DNA of 64,000 bases, taken from positions 70,483,501 to 70,547,500 of the forward strand of contig CM060842.1 in assembly GCA_030762175.1 (NCBI GenBank), given 5' to 3'. Below are positions 46,301 through 57,645 of the stretch, piece by piece; within the stretch, counting starts at the first letter, position 1, and every line of letters starts with the position of its first letter. The notes below the pieces were generated by a model that saw only the letters and a program-made list of their open reading frames with translations, was not told the origin of the DNA and searched no databases. The position numbers were made by a program, and so were the translations under genes. This DNA comes from Metallyticus violacea (Eukaryota; Arthropoda; Insecta; Mantodea; Metallyticidae).

Positions 46301-48267
46301 TAGGCCCAAATATACTCAGCTCAACAGTATAAAGTGGGGAAAGCAGGAGATTATTAGAAAAAAAAAATAAAGCAAAATTTATATGTTGCGAAAGAAATAG
46401 GAACTCATATGAAGACAAGCATTAGCCCCCTCCCCCCAAAAAATTATATAAAAGGGAAACAAAACTCTATAAATGCAAATGTGGAAAACCTTCAAGATAA
46501 ATTTGGAAGGACTGAATACTAAAAATTTAATGGAGGAACAGGAATGGTCAGCACATAATTTCAGCCAAGAAAACATGCAAAAGAAGGGGAAAATATTGTG
46601 ATAGTATCCTTTAAGGTTTAATATAGATTGATGCTTATGCTAAGATCTATTTAAGAGATAGCATAATAATATAATCTACACATACTCTACATTGATAATA
46701 AACATGCATGAAACCAGTTGCTAGAAATGAAGAAATGCATAATTCGAAGTAAACTAGCAACTTTGTATGGTCAAAATGGACCACACAATGAAGTGAAAGT
46801 TTAAGGTATCAGTTTGAAACTCTGCAAGGCTTGAGACATATGATTCCCATTCTAAGTTCAAGTGGTGTATGGGAAAGGTCATTAAAAGCATAAAGATATA
46901 TACAGGTGAAACTGTATTAAATAAGACTAACCAATGTTTCAGGAGGCATCTGCAAGACTCAAGAATAAGGTAACAATAAATCAAATTTGCCTTAACATCA
47001 GTGATAAGAAAACAAAGTATATTGCTAATAACAGAGAAAAAAAGAACAAATAAAGTAATAGAAATCTGAAAGGAACAAAAAATAGTTTGCCAATAAATAA
47101 CAAAATGAGATTAAATAGAAATTAAAGAAACGGTTGCTTGATTGCTAGCGGTCATTAGGGATGCTAATATGCATAATTTTTTCCCTAGGAAAGGAAAGGA
47201 AAGATATAAGAAAAAAATGTGCAATTATATAAAACTATAATTAAGCCGGCTATTCATAAAAAAGTCCAACTGTTAATATAAAATGGAAAAATGCTAATGA
47301 CTGGGAAGAGAAAGATCTTAAGGTGAGTTCGTGGAACTTAACAAAATTTAGTTTGCAAAAATCAAAACAAATAGGGAAATTTATAATAAATTAAAATTCT
47401 CTTATGTAGTGTTTAATTAAAACTTTGAGGCTAATGTGGAGAGGGCATTTTAGCACTTTATTTTAAGAATGGATAAAGGAAGAGTTGTATAAAAGATATT
47501 TGATGAAAATTGGAAGGTAGAAGGAAGAGGAGAAGACGACGGTGATGTTTCTGATGACTACATTTGAAAAATTATAATACTGAACCATAACAAATGCATC
47601 AGTCATAAAGAGGCCAAAGCTACACTGCAAAGGACCACAGAACTGTAAAAAGAAGAAATAATTTTTGCTAAATGTAACCTTTCTTGATTTACAACTAAAT
47701 AGATTTGGCCAATACACAAAGATGATACTTCATGTCATGAAGTGTTTTGTAAGAAAAAGTCTTCAGTGTGCTACATGCAGGAATTGTCATTGAAATGTTG
47801 TGCTTATTTACTGCAGTACTAAATAGCAAAAATTGAATAGTCTGATAAGAAACAAAGAATAAAAGGACTGAATGAAATCTCTGTGGAAATAAAAAAGAAG
47901 ACCATATATTATTGCAAGTACTGAAAACTTCAAAATATACAAATTAAAATAGATCCCTCATCATTCTCCATTGCCTTGAATTATAAGGAGCCAGAGAAAA
48001 ATCATAAAAGACTGTGGCCTATTAAAGTTATATTAATCTATGATCATATTAGAATAAAGAACTTTTATATCAGCTTATACAATTAAACAGAACACAATGC
48101 TAAATTACCCTGTGTTGCTGTAGCTTATTATATCTTGCAAGTAAATGATTTTGTTAGAATAGTAGTAATAAGTATCTTAAGTTTTCTGTCTATATAAACA
48201 AAAGCTGTTCAAAACACCTTCAAGACATTCACTTTTACCTTTTTAATATTTGTGCTGATAGCCTTCA

Positions 48268-48547
48268 CCGCCACGGGTGGCCGAGGTCGTTAAGGCATGG
48301 ACTCGTGAGCGGGAGGTCTGCGGTTCGAATCCCGCCAGGACCGTCCTCCCTGACTGGGGTTTTTTCCAGGTTTTCCTCAGTCTTCATAACTGGCAAATGC
48401 CGGGGAGGTACCTAAACTTAGGCCTGGAACGCTTCCTTCCTTAAAAAAAAAAAATATCCTTTCCCAATGTATCATTTCATCTCGTGTATCATCAGTGTCC
48501 ACCGCCTGTGGTGCCTCAGTAGTGAAAACGGGCGTTAAACACTACTC
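48268..48547 (+). repeat. SINE-A, best-preserved copy, perfect 13-bp target duplication
   Basis: 280-bp tRNA-derived SINE: box A TGGCCGAGGTCGTTAAGG at 48278, box B GGTTCGAATCC at 48322-48332, body with GGTTTTTTCCAGGTTTTCCT, GCAAATGCCGGGGAGGTACC and a 3' end CCTGTGGTGCCTCAGTAGTG...GGGCGTTAAACACTACTC. Flanked on both sides by CTGATAGCCTTCA (48255-48267 and 48548-48560), identical, so this is a recent insertion. CpG sites are still present, unlike in the other copies. The head resembles tRNA genes of the Ser/Leu type in its box A, but it does not fold as an intact tRNA by eye. Confidence 0.92.
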
Positions 48548-50079
48548 CTGATAGCCTTCATCAGGTAACAAAAAAGTAAGCAAACATCTTTAAGTTATAA
48601 AAATTATAAATATGTTGTCATTTGCAAAGCTAAAATTTCTATATGATTCTAAAGTTCACCTATGCAATTTGATTCAAATTGATGGAACATGTGAATCAGA
48701 ACTTTGATTTTTCATTTGTCATGTTTTGGATCCCAAAACATTCATCAATATCAAATTTCATTCAGAGATTTACCACCCTTTCAGTCATTTCCCAGTAACA
48801 GGATGAAATAAAAGAAAATGTGCCACACAGCTAAAATATCTGTAAACTTAGCAGTTTTACAATAATTCATTTTATCATGCCCTAGGGGATGAGACTAGAA
48901 GAGTGGATTAAAGGATATAGGGAACACATATGCACACCTGCATGTGCATATGGAGATTGAGGATTAAACTAGAAAATGAATTCAACTTATTTGTAACTCT
49001 AAAATATATGAGGGGGAGATTGTTTTGAACTAATGTTGCCAAATTTTTGTAGATAAATGGGTACTCAGTGTAATCATAATCAAACATTAATATAATGCAT
49101 TTTGTAACAAACAGCATGCTATTTAACCACATTAACTTAGGTTAAAGATGCTTTATTATGCTAATGGCACATATGTTTTGTTAAACCTTTAGTATGTCAA
49201 ACATTTTGACATTTTTTGAAAGGTTATAAAATTCTTCACAACATTATACCTCACCATTATTTCAGTCTATTTTAATAAAAAAGAATTACTTTCTACCTTC
49301 ATTGTGTTTGTTTCTCAATAATAAAACTCTTTTAATAAAAGTACCACCCATATTAAAAGCCCACAGTTTTTGTCTGCAAATGGGAAAATATGAGTAAATA
49401 TGAAATGTCATTTGTTTAGTAGTTTCACATAAATTGACTTCTGACTTTGGAAAGTTCTTTAGGCAACTCATTGATGCACACCTATTATTCCTTCCTTTCA
49501 AGGTTAAATTGAGGAAGCTGTTCCAATGCCCCTTTCTTTTGATTTTCATATATTCTCTCTTTATTCCAGTGCAGAAATTATTCTGAAATGCTTTCTAGAT
49601 GTTCGTATCATCTGTCAATTCCTATTGTTTTGTCTGAAAAAAAGCCAAGTGTGCTGATGTTTGCAAATATCCACATTCCTTCTTTTTATATATAAAAAAT
49701 ACAATCTTTTAGTATTTCTGAAAATGTAATTTCAGCCATGTGCACTTTATCTTTCTTCATTGTTATTCCGTATTTCCTCTTTTACATTAGAATTGGCACT
49801 TAAGGTGATAAGCCGACCACATATTCCCCTGACATGTGTAGGTGCTAAGTGTAGTAAATTCAAAAGGTTCATATTATCCGTCAGGACCTCATAACAGGCT
49901 ATAGGCCTAATTCATATAAGTTGGTGACAGTGATTTGACACTTCAACAATGTTCTTATGTAATCTTATTCATATTTCCATAAATAGCCTCATATATATGA
50001 ATTTATTTCAACTTTCATTAGGATTCATATATTCTTTGCATATTATGATACAGATATCCTTGCACTTAAAATATTTTAC

Positions 50080-50480
50080 TTAACCAGTGGCCTCATTAAC
50101 AGCAAATGCAATAGCAGGTTCCCTAGCCAAAAAAGGAATAAATATCCATTCTACCAAAACATCATTGATGATATTACATTCAGCAAAGCATTTAATTAAA
50201 AAAAGAACTAAAGGACAATTCCTCAAAGATTGTTCACAAATAACAAAACATGGAAAAGCATACAGGACTCTTGGCATAACAATAAAAACAAACAAAGAAA
50301 ATCAATCTTTCAACTAAATACCAGCCATGACTGCCTTGCAGCTCACCTGCACAAGAGAAAAATCTACCAAACTAAACTCTGTGTAATATGCAATAACCAG
50401 ATACGATTATGAACAAATATCATCTACTGCAATGCAATAAACTGAATAATATAATAACAACAGCATAATTGAACTGCATT
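50080..50480 (+). mobile_element. LINE RNase H / C-terminal zinc-knuckle fragment
   Basis: Plus-strand frames give TANAIAGSLAKKGINIHSTK (RNase H end, pattern N..AD.lAk.g..i), then AKHLIKKRTKGQFLKDCSQI, and in another frame HDCLAAHLHKRKIYQTKLCV with ICNN. The latter matches the gHd.La.HLhr.gi...plCplC segment at the C-terminus of RNase H-bearing LINEs. Frames shift around 50300. Fragment only. Confidence 0.6.
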
Positions 50481-50694
50481 GGGATGGCAGAAGACAAATT
50501 AAGTAAATCTTCAGTGTCAAACATTAGAAACCAACACCAACCAACTCAGTATCCTCACCTTAAGTAAGTTTGTACTGGTATTTTAAGGATATTTGCCACA
50601 TTTATTTTCTACCTTAAATCAGTTGCACCATGGTATTAATGAAGCTAATATTGATTAAATATCATTGGATATTTTCCAAGTTCATTTTTTTTAT

Positions 50695-51250
50695 TATTAT
50701 TTATGTACAGATAACAATATGGCCTGATTCAACCCAGGTTCTACACCAGGCCAATATTGAAACACATGCCATTACATTAATTTTTATAAACGCACTGGTG
50801 AATAATTACAATATTTCTAACATACAAATTGCCCTGAACAAACCCAATCCAAATCGAAAGTCCTCTCTCCTCACAGACAATATCCATATGTTCTTAACTC
50901 TATAAAAATAATGCCCCAGGTTTCTTAATTGACTTTGATCAGCAGCCATTTTCTTAGCTGCAGTTAACTTGTTTAATTTCAACCATTTCCCACTTATCAG
51001 TTGTCCATTTGATATTGAAAATTTTTACAAAGGTTACTGAATATATCTCATAATTGAGTGCCCCTCTCCATAAAATTCTTTTCAATGTAAAAATGGCATT
51101 TGTACACAGTTGCATTTTTCAGATGTGAACTTCTTTCTCAATATCAAGTATAATGATCTTCAATAATTTATTTAATGTTATAAATGAAAGACTTATTCCT
51201 TGATAATTGCTAGCCTTCTTTCTCTATTCTCAAATATATCTGTATTGGCT
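50695..51250 (-). mobile_element. LINE-A family 3' end, second copy
   Basis: The 3' end (ACAGATAACAATATGGCCTG) and about 300 bp of 3' UTR match 5385-5700. Further on the minus strand (about 51240-51170) comes a segment KASNYQGISLSFITLNKLLK, the RT motif NYRgISLl....K. The RT-to-3'-end distance is short, so the body is deleted. Frames broken. Confidence 0.7.
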
Positions 51251-51261
51251 ATTGATTCCCA

Positions 51262-51470
51262 TTAGGAATATCTACCTGACTGAGGTTTTTTCCAGGTGTT
51301 CCTCGGTTCTAATCAATGGCAATGTAAAGAAATTACTCTAGGCATAAAATAATTCCTCTCCCCTCAAAATATTTTCCTAATTTATCATTTCATCTCATGT
51401 GTCATCACTGCAGTGTGCACTGCCTGTGATACCTCTATATTGAAAATTGGAGTGTAGTTTTCTAATTATG
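51262..51470 (+). repeat. SINE-A copy, old, inside LINE-A remnant
   Basis: CCTGACTGAGGTTTTTTCCA, TTCCTCgGTtCTaATcAATGGCAA, CATTTCATCTCATGTGTCATC and tGCCTGTGaTaCCTC. Head lost or very diverged; LINE-like minus-strand sequence is seen on both sides. Confidence 0.7.
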
Positions 51471-51650
51471 TTAGAAAAATGTAATAGGCATCAATGAAAA
51501 AGTATTGCTGCATTCTTATATTATTATGTAATTTATGCCAGGTGCTTTGAAATTTTTCATATATTCATTGAATCTAGCAGTTCCAAGGTCTGGCAGTTAG
51601 CTTCTCTGAGGTCTTGCTTTTAACTTATTTCAGCTCCATCAGAATGCCAC
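51470..51650 (-). mobile_element. LINE remnant beyond the SINE-A insertion
   Basis: Minus-strand codons of the type IYEKF and W..L around 51570 plausibly continue the LINE copy at 50695-51250, split by the SINE. Weak. Confidence 0.35.
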
Positions 51651-51879
51651 AATTGTCTTCGCTCTATTTTTTTCTTATTCTTGTCTATAACAGGAATATA
51701 TGTATTGTCTTCCCCCCTCCCTCTACGTAGTTTTGTAAGCTAGAGTGTGCAAATCATGTAAGTCATATTGCATACATTCCAGAAATTTATTTTTAATTTA
51801 GTGTTGATGTATAACTGGCTTTCCTAAACTCCTAAACTCTATTGAAAGATAAATATACTTTGAAGTTTACTCTTTCTGG

Positions 51880-52115
51880 GATGAAAACATAAACTTTAAG
51901 TTCATCACACGTCCACCAGAGCAGAATATACATTCCCACAGCATAATGAAGTATCCAGCAGTCAATGTTTTAGCTAATGATGCGGACAAGGGTTCCTGAA
52001 ACTGGTTCTATACTTATAGACAAGTAAGCAGAGCGATGAGAGTTTTTAGTTCAACTCAATCATACAATGATCTCGATTATATGATTGGCTTCACTATGCA
52101 GGTTCCAATTAACAT
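51880..52115 (+). mobile_element. Penelope-like 3' end with hammerhead-like motif
   Basis: Starts with the tail of a GIY-YIG frame related to the 12.3- and 14.4-kb copies (GMKT.TLSSSHVHQSRIYIPT region; compare PPEQS/PPEQN in those). It is followed by GCTAATGATG (box with one change from CTGATGATG), a GGAC/GTTCC hairpin and TGAAACTGG (near 51978-52005), then TAGTTCAACTCAATCATACA and ATGATC, matching 6.4 and 12.3 kb. Confidence 0.65.
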
Positions 52116-52423
52116 TTCTATTTAATAAATATGCTCGCTTATTTCATTGAACCATAATCTCAATTTTTGTTGTCTTCTGAATTTTATTCATCTTGAATCT
52201 TGAATCTTGCTACTTGCTTTATTGTTTATTTATACAATGTTTTGCCATTTCTTCTATATTGTCACTTGCATTATTCTCTTTTTTGTTCTAAAATTAACTG
52301 CCATCACCAAGACCATTAACAGCATACAAATGCTGTGTTATGCTGGGTAAAGCTAAGACCAACAAGCAGCAACTTGATCTTTAGTGAGTTTCCTAGTCCT
52401 TTTCTTAAGGGTACAATTAAAAT

Positions 52424-52495
52424 TTCCTTCCTTCCTTCCTTCCTTCCTTCCTTCCTTCCTTCCTTCCTTCCTTCCTTCCTTCCTTCCTTCCTTCT
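52424..52495. repeat. (CTTC)n microsatellite
   Basis: About 18 TTCC tetramers. Short open frames (FLPS repeats) across it are artefacts. Confidence 0.95.
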
Positions 52496-53649
52496 TACAA
52501 CTCAGTTTTACCCTCCGTTTATTGTCTAAAAATGTGAGACCTCAAATAATGATGCATTTTATGTATTCTCCTTTATTTTTAATAATGCATTAAAAATTCA
52601 GGTATATCTAATCCATAGTATATTGAGGTGGACTGTACAAAAATAGAATGGTTAACTGATTAATGCCTCATCCTTATTTCTCATGCTTTCCAAGTCAACA
52701 ATAGAAAGATTGATTTTAACTCCTCTCTTCTGTTGAGAAGAGAGAACTTGAGAAATTATGATCCATTTTAAGGTCCACGTTTTCTACTTCATTATGTTAT
52801 TTTTAAATAATAGTGAAGTATTTAGGTAAGCAATTAGTCTTCATTATATTTTCATTTTGCTTGCGTCTATTGAGACATTAAATGATTTCTTCCAAATTTT
52901 ATATTGGCACAGATGCACACTGTGGGTAAATGTAGCCTTCTAAACTGAGCAATACTTTCGATTTTCAAAGAAGTTTCATCTGAATTTGCAACAAAGTATA
53001 GAAATCCCTTTATTCTTCTTCTTTCCCCCCCCCCCCCCTCAAATGGGGCAGGTGTTTTAGTTGTGCACTCTGTGATAAAATCAACATTCATTGATTGAGA
53101 GACTGTTTAGAAAATATGAATTGCAACAAAAGCTATCCATCAATGGCTGGCACATCATGAATCAGTGATACATCTGGGCCCTGTTTCATAAAAACTGACA
53201 ATTCAGCATGTGACAGGCAATAACATTACAATTCAATAACTTGAAGTTTCTATTCCATAAAACATGACAAATTTACAAAGTCATATTTTATTTCATAAAA
53301 CTTTTAGTATAAGAAAAAAAGTGATAATTTGTCAGAAATATTCTGATATATTTGTTTTATGAAACATAATATTGTCTCATATATTAGTGACAAGCTGACA
53401 TATTTGTAAAATTGTCAAACAAATTTGACTAGAGGATGTTTAGCTGTAATATCATGTATAGCAGCAATATATTATTGCAGTATATACAATAATTTTAGCC
53501 TTAATGTGATAAAGCCTAAGCAATAATGAACATACATTAAGTTTGTAAAACGTTTTTTCTTCAAAATTTTCTATAGAAATCAGCAACTTTTCTTCAGTGC
53601 TCCTATAGTTTATCTGACTTCATTTGGTAGCTGAGTTAACATTGTTGAC

Positions 53650-55030
53650 AAAGCCATTAGGAACAAGATGACTCGGATTAAAAACTCTACTTTAAATAAC
53701 ATGGAAGCCAAGGTAGGATTTAACCAATTGTTTTCTAAACACGAAACCTTCAACATATATTTACATAACCACAAACCAGAAATCAAATGGTATCAAAAAC
53801 TAATAGAAAATAGGAGATATAAAACAGCAGATTTACATAACCACAAACCAGAAATCAAATGGTATCAAAAACTAAAAGAAAATAGGTGATATAAAACAGC
53901 AGACATTCGGTTTATAAACAGATGTCTAAAAGAAAAATTATGTCCAAAATTCATCAGGAAAATAGTGAAATACAATAAAGGACAGATATATACAAAAAGC
54001 AACCAAAAAACAGTACTAGAATTGGAAAAATACAACTACGTGGATATAGCAAATATAGATGTAGAATTATATGATTTACATATGAAACTACCAAAGTGCT
54101 TAGGTGCCATTGCATGGGAAAACATAGAAAGGAATACATTAGAAATCATCAGCTTGAGAGTTAGACAAAAAACCACATGTCAAAAGAAAAAATTCAAAAA
54201 ATTACATAAAAAACCAAAAAATAAAATTAAGACCACTATGAAACCTAACCTGAAAATAATCAACCTTTCAAAAGAAAAATTTAATGTAAATGAAATAGAA
54301 CTATTAAACAATGGGATTAACACATGCATTAATTTTTCATCACAGAAGACTACATAGCAGATATCGAGTTAACCATTGATAAACTAAATCATATAGATAA
54401 AAATTTCATCAGAAAAAGAGCATCAAGGATATTACAAAAAATTAAAAAAAGTAATCAAGGCTCCATTTCACATCAAAAAACCATCAAATCTTTAAATAAA
54501 AAGGAAGTTGTTTATACTAGGGTGAATAAGGGAAACCAAATAGTAATTTTGAACAAGGAGGATTACAAGCAAAGAATGCTAGATATGTTAGTAGAAACAA
54601 ACCTACTTAGTAAATGCAAAAAATTAACAGAAGATATATTGAAAGAAAGCACTTTGTTCACAAAATCTGAACTTTTTAAAGTAAAAGTACCTAATCCATC
54701 AATAGCCAAGATTATTGGATTACCCCAAGATACACAAATCTGGAAAAAGCATGAGACCATCATCAATAAAATTAATACTCCTTGTTACCTTCTAGCAAAA
54801 TGGTTAACTACACAACTCAATGCATTACCAAAATTTCCTAGTTTAAGCCTGAGAAACTCTTTAGATCTTGTTAAAAAAAATTAAAGATTATAAGTTATCT
54901 ACAAACAAAACAATGGTATCCTTTGATGTAAAAGCCCTTTTACCTGTATTCAAAAAAAGAAAACCTTAACTCTTCTAAAAAAAATGGTTGCTGTCCATAC
55001 AACTTACAGAAACACACATTAAAGAATATG
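53650..55030 (+). mobile_element. Penelope-like element, 5' part of RT frame
   Basis: Plus-strand frames: MTRIKNSTLNNMEAKVGFNQ (53668), a 24-codon repeat, RFINRCLKEKLCPKFIRKIV (about 53910), MKPNLKIINLSKEKFNVNEI (about 54240), TRVNKGNQIVILNKEDYKQR (about 54520) and INTPCYLLAKWLTTQLNALP (about 54770). NKGN.vVI...DY and SF DVKALLPVF (about 54915) are RT finger/palm motifs of Penelope-like elements; the catalytic YADD box is missing because the copy stops near 55030. Several stops and frameshifts. Confidence 0.82.
53761..53904 (+). repeat. 72-bp in-frame tandem duplication in the Penelope frame
   Basis: Two copies (53761-53832 and 53833-53904) encode LHNHKPEIKWYQKL.ENR.YK and TAD twice, differing at a few bases. 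Confidence 0.9.
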
Positions 55031-55129
55031 TCAAATTCACAGAATTATAAGGTTGAATACTTTGGGATTTACAGTGAAATATAGTATCATATAACAAATT
55101 ATTTATGCGGAAGTCACTCAAATTTCACT

Positions 55130-55730
55130 AGTTTTATTCCACGTACTTGAACATGTTTCAAAGGCAAATTTCCTTCATAGTCAGCATGGTTCCACTGTCA
55201 CCTTTCTAGCGTGGTATTAAAATGTCGCTCTTTGGATTTTATAAACTTTTTGATGAGGTTGCTGTTTGGAAGATCATAATTAACTAAATTTTCTTTGTTT
55301 TCTATCAAGAATATATTTTCCCACGCATATAATTCTATGGGTTTTTGAAGAGTTTTTAAGAGTTTTGGTTCATTTTCAAACTCATGTTTTTTTTTTTGCC
55401 AGAAATGGTATGCTGCTGCTGATTTTTCCATATGTTTATATTTTACTCTTCTCGTGTGTTCCTTAAACCGTATGCTAATGTTCCTTTTTGTTTTACCTAT
55501 ATATTTATTATTGCAGTCTTTGCAACTGATTTCATAAATGCCTGATTGTTTTCTTGGCAGGATTTTGTCCTTTGTGTTGGTTTTTAGGGGGTTTTTCAAA
55601 TTGCATTTATTTACTGGAGCCAAAATAATGTTGGCATCTTTAAAAATCTTTTGAAATTTTTGGTGTACCCATGGATGGAATGTAAGTTTTTTATATGTAT
55701 CTGCTCTTCTTTATAAAGGAGAGTTCATTA
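55130..55730 (-). mobile_element. Penelope-like element, 3' part (GIY-YIG nuclease), inverted
   Basis: A minus-strand frame of 141 codons (55623-55198) has the complete GIY-YIG module: SGIYEISCKDCNNKYIGKTK, then RNISIRFKEHTRRVKYKHME, KSAAAYHFW and ELYAWENIFLIENKENLVNY. Immediately after the frame lies CTGACTATG, an AAGG/CCTT hairpin and TGAAACATG (55151-55187), a hammerhead-like motif with one altered box. It is the opposite orientation to the RT part at 53650-55030, so the copy is split and inverted. Confidence 0.85.
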
Positions 55731-56324
55731 TCATTGTGATACAATGTAATACATATTATAATATCAGTACACAGAAAGTAAATATTAATGCTATGTAAAT
55801 AGCAAAAAGTCTTGAATGAATACAATTACTGCTTCTATGACGATGGCAACAGTCATTTGGGGACAATTTGTTTTTACTTAATTGTCAGCTTTATGAAACA
55901 GCAATTGTCTTGTGCTAAGTTACAATTTTATACTTGTCATGTGTGACATATGTATAAGTTATATAAACAAGTAGTTGTCACAATATACCAGCTAATTAAT
56001 AAAATTGTCACACTTATCAACTTTTATGAAATTTGAGCCCTAGTCTTCCTTAATGAAATGTTGTACCCAAATAATTGCAGATGATCTTCCACTAATCTAT
56101 ATGGAAAGTGTATCTGCAATTTTTAGAATTATTTGTATCCCTCAGAAACACATATTTTTATAAAGCTTGCTTTTATTAAGTTTTTATACCATTTTTAGGG
56201 TTTCAATTGAAGGTTTGTTCAAGAGAATGAAAAACCTAAATAAAGCATGCCATTGGAACTTCCAAGTCCATTCTGGGTATTAGAAACACTGACAACCTAC
56301 TAATGCTAATCTCAGTGATATACT

Positions 56325-56607
56325 TTTAGTGTTTAGTGTTTAACGCCCATTTTTACTACTGAGGCACCACAGGCGGTGGACACTGATGATACATGAGATG
56401 AAATGATATATTGGGAAAGGGTATTTTTAAGGAAGGAAACGTTCCAGGCCTAAGTTTATGGTATCTCCCTGGCATTTGCCAGTTATGAAGACTGAGGAAA
56501 ACCTGGGAAAAACCTCAGTCAGGGAGGACAGTCCTGGCGGGATTCGAAACCCAGACCTCCCCCTCATGAGTCCTTGCCTTAACGACCCGGGCCACCTGTG
56601 GCAGTAA
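56325..56607 (-). repeat. SINE-A copy, full-length, antisense
   Basis: Complete in reverse: 3' end TTTAACGCCCATTTTTACTA first, tRNA-like head last (CCACCTGTGGCAG). Box B is readable as GGTTTCGAATCCCGCC with one extra T. Flanked by TGATATACT (56316-56324 and 56608-56616). Confidence 0.88.
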
Positions 56608-56999
56608 TGATATACTACTCTCACAATAATTAACAATGCTAGTGCATATTCATTTAAACAAGATAAAATTATTCTCATTATTTTTATATTTCCTCTCAGT
56701 ATTACAAAAAATATTTCCTTTAATCCCTCTATATATGAAATTGATATTTTTTTACCATTCAACTACAACTATAAAATATATACCAATAATTAACATATAA
56801 CTTTTGAACTGTAAATCAACACCTAACCATAATAATAGTGACAGCCCACATTTCTTCATCAGTGTTTCCCTACTGGAATATCGAGAAGACTTTGGCTCAG
56901 TTCTTTCTATATATCCATTTTCAAATAAAAAACAATCACTAATACCATAAAAAACAATATTAACTAGAAATGAATACTTAGATAAATCAAACAATATAC

Positions 57000-57590
57000 A
57001 AAAGTGTTACAAATTATATACAATTCTTCACTTTTGAGATTGGCACAGTTTTCTCTTGAACCTCAACATATCATGACCGTATACATTTGAGCCCCATTTT
57101 CTTCCCATTTCCTTCTTAACTTTCCTAATCCATTTCTCTCTACTCTCCCTAAATATTCACCCAAAGGCTACTTTTCTCCTTCCCCCTCTGTCAGCATTTT
57201 AATAGCTACAGTATTTCTTTCCATTTCATTCCATTTTGAATCCCAAATGGCCTCTGTCCACATACTAGTTTCCCTACACTGCAACAAACAACAGTATGCC
57301 TTTTCTATTTTCCCACTCATAACACATGTACTTCCTTATTATTAATGAATCCTTTATAATGTATGCCCTCTTCATAACCATGCATACTACTCTGACCCTG
57401 TTTTATTGCAACCATCTACATACTTTTCCCAACTTCAATCTTTCTTTATAATCTTGTACAATCTGAAGGAACTTTTATTCTCAAAACTAAACCATATTTC
57501 TTGCCTCTCTAATTTTCTATTCCCTCCTTACTTTCCTCCAAAAGCCTATTAAATTATTTTCTCCCCTCTCCCATATATTTCCCATTAGGG

Positions 57591-57645
<55 letters not shown>

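Larger units (their letters stand above)
53177..56040. mobile_element. TIR element (MITE-like) carrying a nested Penelope copy
   Basis: Left end GGGCCCTGTTTCATAAAAAC, right end (inverted) GGGCTCAAATTTCATAAAAG. Both are followed by subterminal repeats of the type TGACAATTT and TTTCATAAA in both orientations (53190-53440 and 55850-56030). Removing the Penelope sequence at 53650-55730 leaves about 0.8 kb, a typical non-autonomous size. No transposase recognised; the superfamily is not determined. Confidence 0.55.

Noticed and set aside
48268..48345. tRNA gene at the SINE-A and SINE-B heads
   Set aside because: A and B boxes are present but the sequence runs on into SINE bodies and does not give a clear acceptor stem; the same head occurs in several dispersed copies.
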